A stretch of DNA of 64,000 nt from Tetrahymena elliotti 4EA (lineage: Eukaryota > Ciliophora > Oligohymenophorea > Hymenostomatida > Tetrahymenidae): positions 752,645 to 816,644 of the forward strand of contig JH720313.1 of the NCBI GenBank assembly GCA_000231825.2, written 5' to 3'. Positions 59,762 to 64,000 of this stretch are shown in pieces. The notes beneath the pieces are model-generated. The model did no database searches. It was not told where the DNA came from and saw nothing but the letters and a program-made list of their open reading frames with translations. The translations under genes and the position numbers were made by a program. Position 1 is the stretch's first letter. The number at the start of each line of letters is the position of its first letter.

Positions 59762-62700
59762 TCATGGAACATTAGTTTTAGTAGGGAATATTTTGTTGCT
59801 TGCTTGACTTTTTTTGCTGTGGCTAGAAACAGGTCTCGAAATCTAATCAAAAGCGGATATCTTATCCTTGTCTTGAGCAGGGTCATATTTAATAAGATCA
59901 TCTTCTTCATGATTTGGTGACTTAAGTCTTTCTAACTCTTTGTCATTTATATCAATATACTTGTCCTTTTTATATTTTACTATTTCGTAAGATTCTTTAT
60001 CCAAATCCTCAGCAGGAGTAATATAAAAACCTCTAAAAGCAAAGAATTTTAAATAGTTTGACTCTATTTCGTAAAAGGCATAGCTTAGGACAAAAATGTC
60101 AAATACAAAATAGTCGATAACTAGAGATATGATAAAAGCAGCCATAAAATTTCCATAATCTTCTTTACTAATTATTTTATTGATGAATTTTAAAATTATT
60201 TATTTGATGATAAAAATTAAAAGAATTACTCTGTGTAACCATTACACCAAGTACCAAAAGCAGCGTTTCCAAACATATTTAAGAAAAATAGAATATTATA
60301 AATCAATTACTATCTTTTCTCTTTATAGATATGTCTTTTAATGATAAAATATAATCCTTCTACGAAGTAATTCATACTTGCATTAAGTAGAATCGATGCA
60401 AATGCAGAACCTACAATTCTTGCATTTATTTTGATCAACTAAATTGATATTTAAAATTATTAGTGAAAAATTAAATACAAATTATTATTACTGGTATTGA
60501 AATAACAATTTGTTAAAAAGCAACACAGTTCATGGCAAGCATTCCAACTAGAATAGAGAAAAATTTAGCTAATCTCATTTAATATGTATGAGACTTAGCT
60601 GTATGTCCAAACATAGCCATTGAAATAAGTGGGTGATAAGTCTTTAATATTGAAAGGTAGAAAAATTAATAAAATTATTTAAAATAATCAATTTTACAAG
60701 TAAAAGAATGTCTTTTTAGCTAGAATTGTATTCATTAGAAGGTCTAAGTCTGATAAAAAGCTAATGAATAATTGACAATACTAAGAAGACAACAATCATT
60801 ATGACAAATAGTATAAATGCTGGAGAATCCCACTTGAATGGTACATATGAATAAGGATAACCTGGAATAGAGTAATTTCTGAAAGCATAAGGTATGTTTG
60901 TATCATAATTCATTTAATTAGTTGAGTAGTATTGCATTTTCTTGTTCATATACTTAGAAGAGTAGAAAACCAAAGTATCAGAATCAGGAAGATAATCTTA
61001 ATAGTATTCAATAGTACCTCTAAGAACTGTTGCCAAATCTAACTAATTACATGAGCAACGAATATAAAATTCATTCTCAAATGTATATGAGCAAGTATTA
61101 TCATATATCCAAGAGCTTGTTGCAAAATCGATGTCAGCTAAGTGTACACAAAAGTATTAGGAACTAAAATCAGGTCTAAGAGGAGGGAATCCAGCTTTTT
61201 TCTAGAAATGGTATATGATTTTATTATCTTTCAAATCTTTTATTTGAAGAGGCTAGTTATTAGCAAGCATATTAATTTCAATATGATTGGTAGTAGAATT
61301 AGGGCGTGGATAAACTAAATCAATATTCCATTCAATCAGCTAAACAGTAATAGTATCTGTATATTGGAATGTAGAGAAAGGAATCTAAACAATAACTCTT
61401 TCCATAGGGATAGTATAGAATTTACCATAGTTTATCTAATTATTCTACAATTCACGACCACGCTAGTTTGTCAAATAAATGTTAGCATGTCTATTATAAA
61501 TTAAATTAGAAGATTTTTTTAAAAAATTTAATTGAAAAATTTGAATTTTATTGATAATTTGTATTCTTTAATGAATAATTTACTCGAAAGTGAAAACGTA
61601 ATCAACATTTAGCTGAATATTTTGACGAGAAAATTTCGAAATATAAGAATCCATTATCTATCTCAGTAAAACTGTGTATTTTATTCTTTCATCAGGACGT
61701 AAAGATGGTCTAGATACAGCTTAGTACAGTATTTCCTAAATTATTTAGAAAATGTTTTAGAAAATTTCTTAACGAGGGATAGCAAGTGCTTAGATTTGAT
61801 TTAAGAATGTCATAATGAAACGGAATGTCTTTTTGCTTAAGCCATCAGAGATTGTTACTATGTTTTTAAGAATTTGTGTGATCGAGAAAAGCTGCTATTA
61901 AGTTATTACTCTATTTAATAAATCAATTTAAATATTGTAAGTCAGCAAATTAATAATTTTCAAAATTTTTTAATCATCCCAAGAACAGAAATCTCCTGCA
62001 TTGTCTTCCATACAACTGCATTAAAACATCTATGAATCATAGAAATTCGTTTAGCATTGACCCATTCCATTACATGAAACATTATCAGCACAAAAAGTAC
62101 TTTTGAACTAGTAGATTTAATTCTATCTTAGTATTTCTTATTAGAATAGCTTGTTAGCCTACTAAACCTGTATTGTTCCAAACAAATAAGCCATCTGATA
62201 CGTTATATTCAAATACTAATCTATTGTTACTGACTTTAATTTTATTAAAAAATAAATTTTAATTTAACATTTTCAAATTTATTTTGAACAATTTAGTAAT
62301 TTATTTTTAGAAATTTATAAACAATTTTCTTTCTCTTTTTTTCTAATTTTTAGTTGTACTTTTAATTCACAAAATAAGCTGAAATAAATTATTTTTTACG
62401 CTTGATGGAGTAAATCGGCGAACATTACTTTACATGGTTAGAGTATCTCCATTAAATTTAAACAATGAAACTTATAAGGTCTGCTTTTTCATTTCATTAG
62501 CAGAATAAACCATTAATTCAATGTTCAAGACTTTATCATCTTAAAAAGGAGGGAACAAAAAATTAAATGTTCCATCTGTGTTTGAGCCTATGAAGATTTA
62601 GTGAAGATCATTTTTAAATAGAGATGTTTAGTTTCTCATAGTTATCTTTGTTTATATGGAATAAGTCAAGTCATACAAAAGCGAATCTGTGGGATGACTC

Positions 62701-64000
62701 CATAGAGAATAAAAAACTGAGAATTGAGTGATACCTGAGGTACCTAAACTTGGAGAAATAGTGAACTCTCCATCTACAATTTCAGGGCTAGTTTAAATCA
62801 TAATAGACTACTCACCATAATTTCCAGTAGTTGCTATAACTCTAACAGTGAGGTAATAGATTGTATTTGGTAAAAGATTGTTTTAAGGAATGACTAAATC
62901 TTAAACATTGTTAAATGTTTTGAAAAAGAATTAATCAGAGTATTATTGGCTAGTTCCTGTTAAATACCAATATATTTCAGAAATAAGTCCCTAGAAATAG
63001 TAATCACAATGAATCAAAATATCCTTTTGTCTACCAACTTGAAGTGGAACATGATCTGGATCAGCTATTTGTGTTCTATTTGCTATCAAAACTACGGGAG
63101 TAAGTAAGGGGGTGCAAACAGCAGGTGGGCCTATACTTTAAGAGAAGTCGATAGGACATTTGAGAACACATGTGTCACCTTTAAGATAAAAATTTTAAGG
63201 ACAGCTGGTGCAACTAAAATATTTAAATAATTAAAAAATTATTAGATTTATATTAAATTTGTTTAAATTACCCCTTTTAGCAAACTCTGCAAACGATACC
63301 ATCTTAGTAAAAACCTGTCATGCAATTGTTTGATCCAGCTGCAACACAAATACCATTGTATTCATGTATGAGTTAACCAGGAGGACAAGAAAGACAAAAA
63401 TTTGCTAGATTCACACAAGTTGCACAGGTTGGACTACAATCTGCACATTATTAAGCAGTTTAAGTAGGAGGAGCAGTTATTGTTGTTGTATATTAGCCAC
63501 TAGGACAGCTAAGGAGACATTTAGTACCATCTTTACTCAAAATAGTGCCAACATCACAAAAATTAGCACATTTTCTGTGAACTAAATCAGTAATAATATA
63601 AATACTTGGAGCAATAGGGCAGGTTGAAACACATTAATTGTTATCAGGAGAAGCATAAGTACCGAAAGGGCAAAGCTGAGGAATGACACATTCATACCCT
63701 TATATTTTATTTAAATAAATCAATTTTAGATTTTGAAGTTTTATTTCATAAATTTTATTCAATATATGTGTAATTTTTATTAGTTACCATTAATGTATTA
63801 TCCGATATCTTAACATTTTTAGCATGAGACAGTAACTCTATCAGCAGGATTGAGTACACATGTATCACAACTTGGATGACAAATACATTAGTTACTTCCA
63901 TCTGTTGATAATGATGTACCAAGAGGGCATTGGTTCAGACAAAATCCTTTGAAAAGAATGGGGAAATTTTAGCCACATGTTTAGCATTAATCCTATTAAG
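59762..64000 (-). CDS. Large Cys-rich / REJ-like / EGF / GPS multi-pass membrane protein (5' end outside window)
   Basis: Nine visible exons in transcript order: 64000-63788 (partial), 63698-63272, 63213-62429, 62233-62163, 62107-61584, 61490-60698, 60641-60492, 60438-60246, 60162-59762; about 1185 residues. Order of parts: furin/GCC-type Cys-rich repeats (CHPSCDTCVLN; CSPTCATCVNLANFCLSCPP); a beta-rich segment resembling REJ/PKD modules (WYLTGTSQQYSDQFFFKTF); an EGF-like module (CADNVSCNGMGQC...CSC...FCSW); a GAIN-like region ending in a GPS-type box (FYIRCSCNQLDLATVL); then five membrane segments (FILFVIMIVVFLVLSII; FFSILVGMLAMNCVAF; IVGSAFASILLNASMNYF; IYNILFFLNMF; FMAAFIISLVIDYFVFDIFV) and an acidic, Ser/Lys-ended cytosolic tail. 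The plan resembles polycystin-1/adhesion-type receptors that are expanded in ciliates. Surface sensing or adhesion is inferred. The N-terminus lies beyond the right edge. Confidence 0.88.

Noticed and set aside
1..64000. CRISPR arrays, tRNA genes, telomere repeats, rRNA other than 5S, insertion sequences
   Set aside because: Looked for on both strands by eye and not found. A tRNAscan/Infernal search would be decisive for weak tRNA or ncRNA genes.

Overview
The window reads as nuclear DNA of a ciliate that uses the ciliate nuclear code (TAA and TAG read as Gln, TGA the only stop). Tetrahymena, probably T. thermophila, fits best. The evidence is: about three quarters A+T; long reading frames full of in-frame TAA/TAG that all close at TGA; conserved proteins (NOG1, sarcosine oxidase, sirtuin, Tul1-like E3) that only read through under this code; small A+T-rich GT-AG introns; and a 5S rRNA sequence of ciliate type. 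No telomere, CRISPR array or tRNA gene was seen. All gene models below are manual translations with the ciliate code. A standard-code caller finds only fragments.

Layout, left to right. 1-149 is the 3' end of a gene. 838-1737 is a frameshifted relic of the cytoplasmic tail of a ciliate cadherin-like (CADG) protein. 3418-4002 is a small secreted, probably GPI-anchored Cys-rich protein. 6371-7528 is a monomeric sarcosine oxidase-type flavoenzyme. 10508-11449 is a propeller-like hypothetical. 11751-12614 holds two truncated 5S rRNA genes on the minus strand around a 684-base assembly gap. 13132-15483 is the ribosome-biogenesis GTPase NOG1 (3 exons). 16679-19398 is a 12-exon coiled-coil protein of the outer-dynein-arm docking family. 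20292-22712 is a B-box-like/WD40 protein.

23303-33905 carries three tandem minus-strand paralogues, each with nine exons. They encode receptor-like proteins with an N-terminal membrane anchor, an extracellular dCache-like region, a second membrane segment and a conserved cytosolic tail without a recognised effector domain. I consider this the most unusual system in the window. 34824-40672 encodes a predicted N-myristoylated pseudokinase-TPR protein with a 500-residue Gln/Asn-rich tail. 41488-43798 (Tul1-like membrane RING E3, plus strand) converges on 44031-45673 (sirtuin, minus strand). 46676-48259 is a secreted Asn/Gln/Glu/Ser-rich protein.

48260-52348 is nearly empty, with two weak ORFs. 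52349-54028 is a 559-residue protein of unknown function. 55758-57674 is an intronless reverse transcriptase with a complete YLDD box. 58354-59110 is a secreted Cys-rich protein. 59762-64000 is the C-terminal part of a large Cys-rich/REJ-like/EGF/GPS multi-pass membrane protein that runs off the right edge.

The genes are independent eukaryotic transcription units on both strands, with no operons. Several concern surfaces, sensing or cilia (dCache tandem array, GPS protein, ODA docking protein, secreted Cys-rich proteins), which fits a free-living ciliate. Intergenic stretches are extremely A+T-rich and, apart from the relics named, show no recognisable content.
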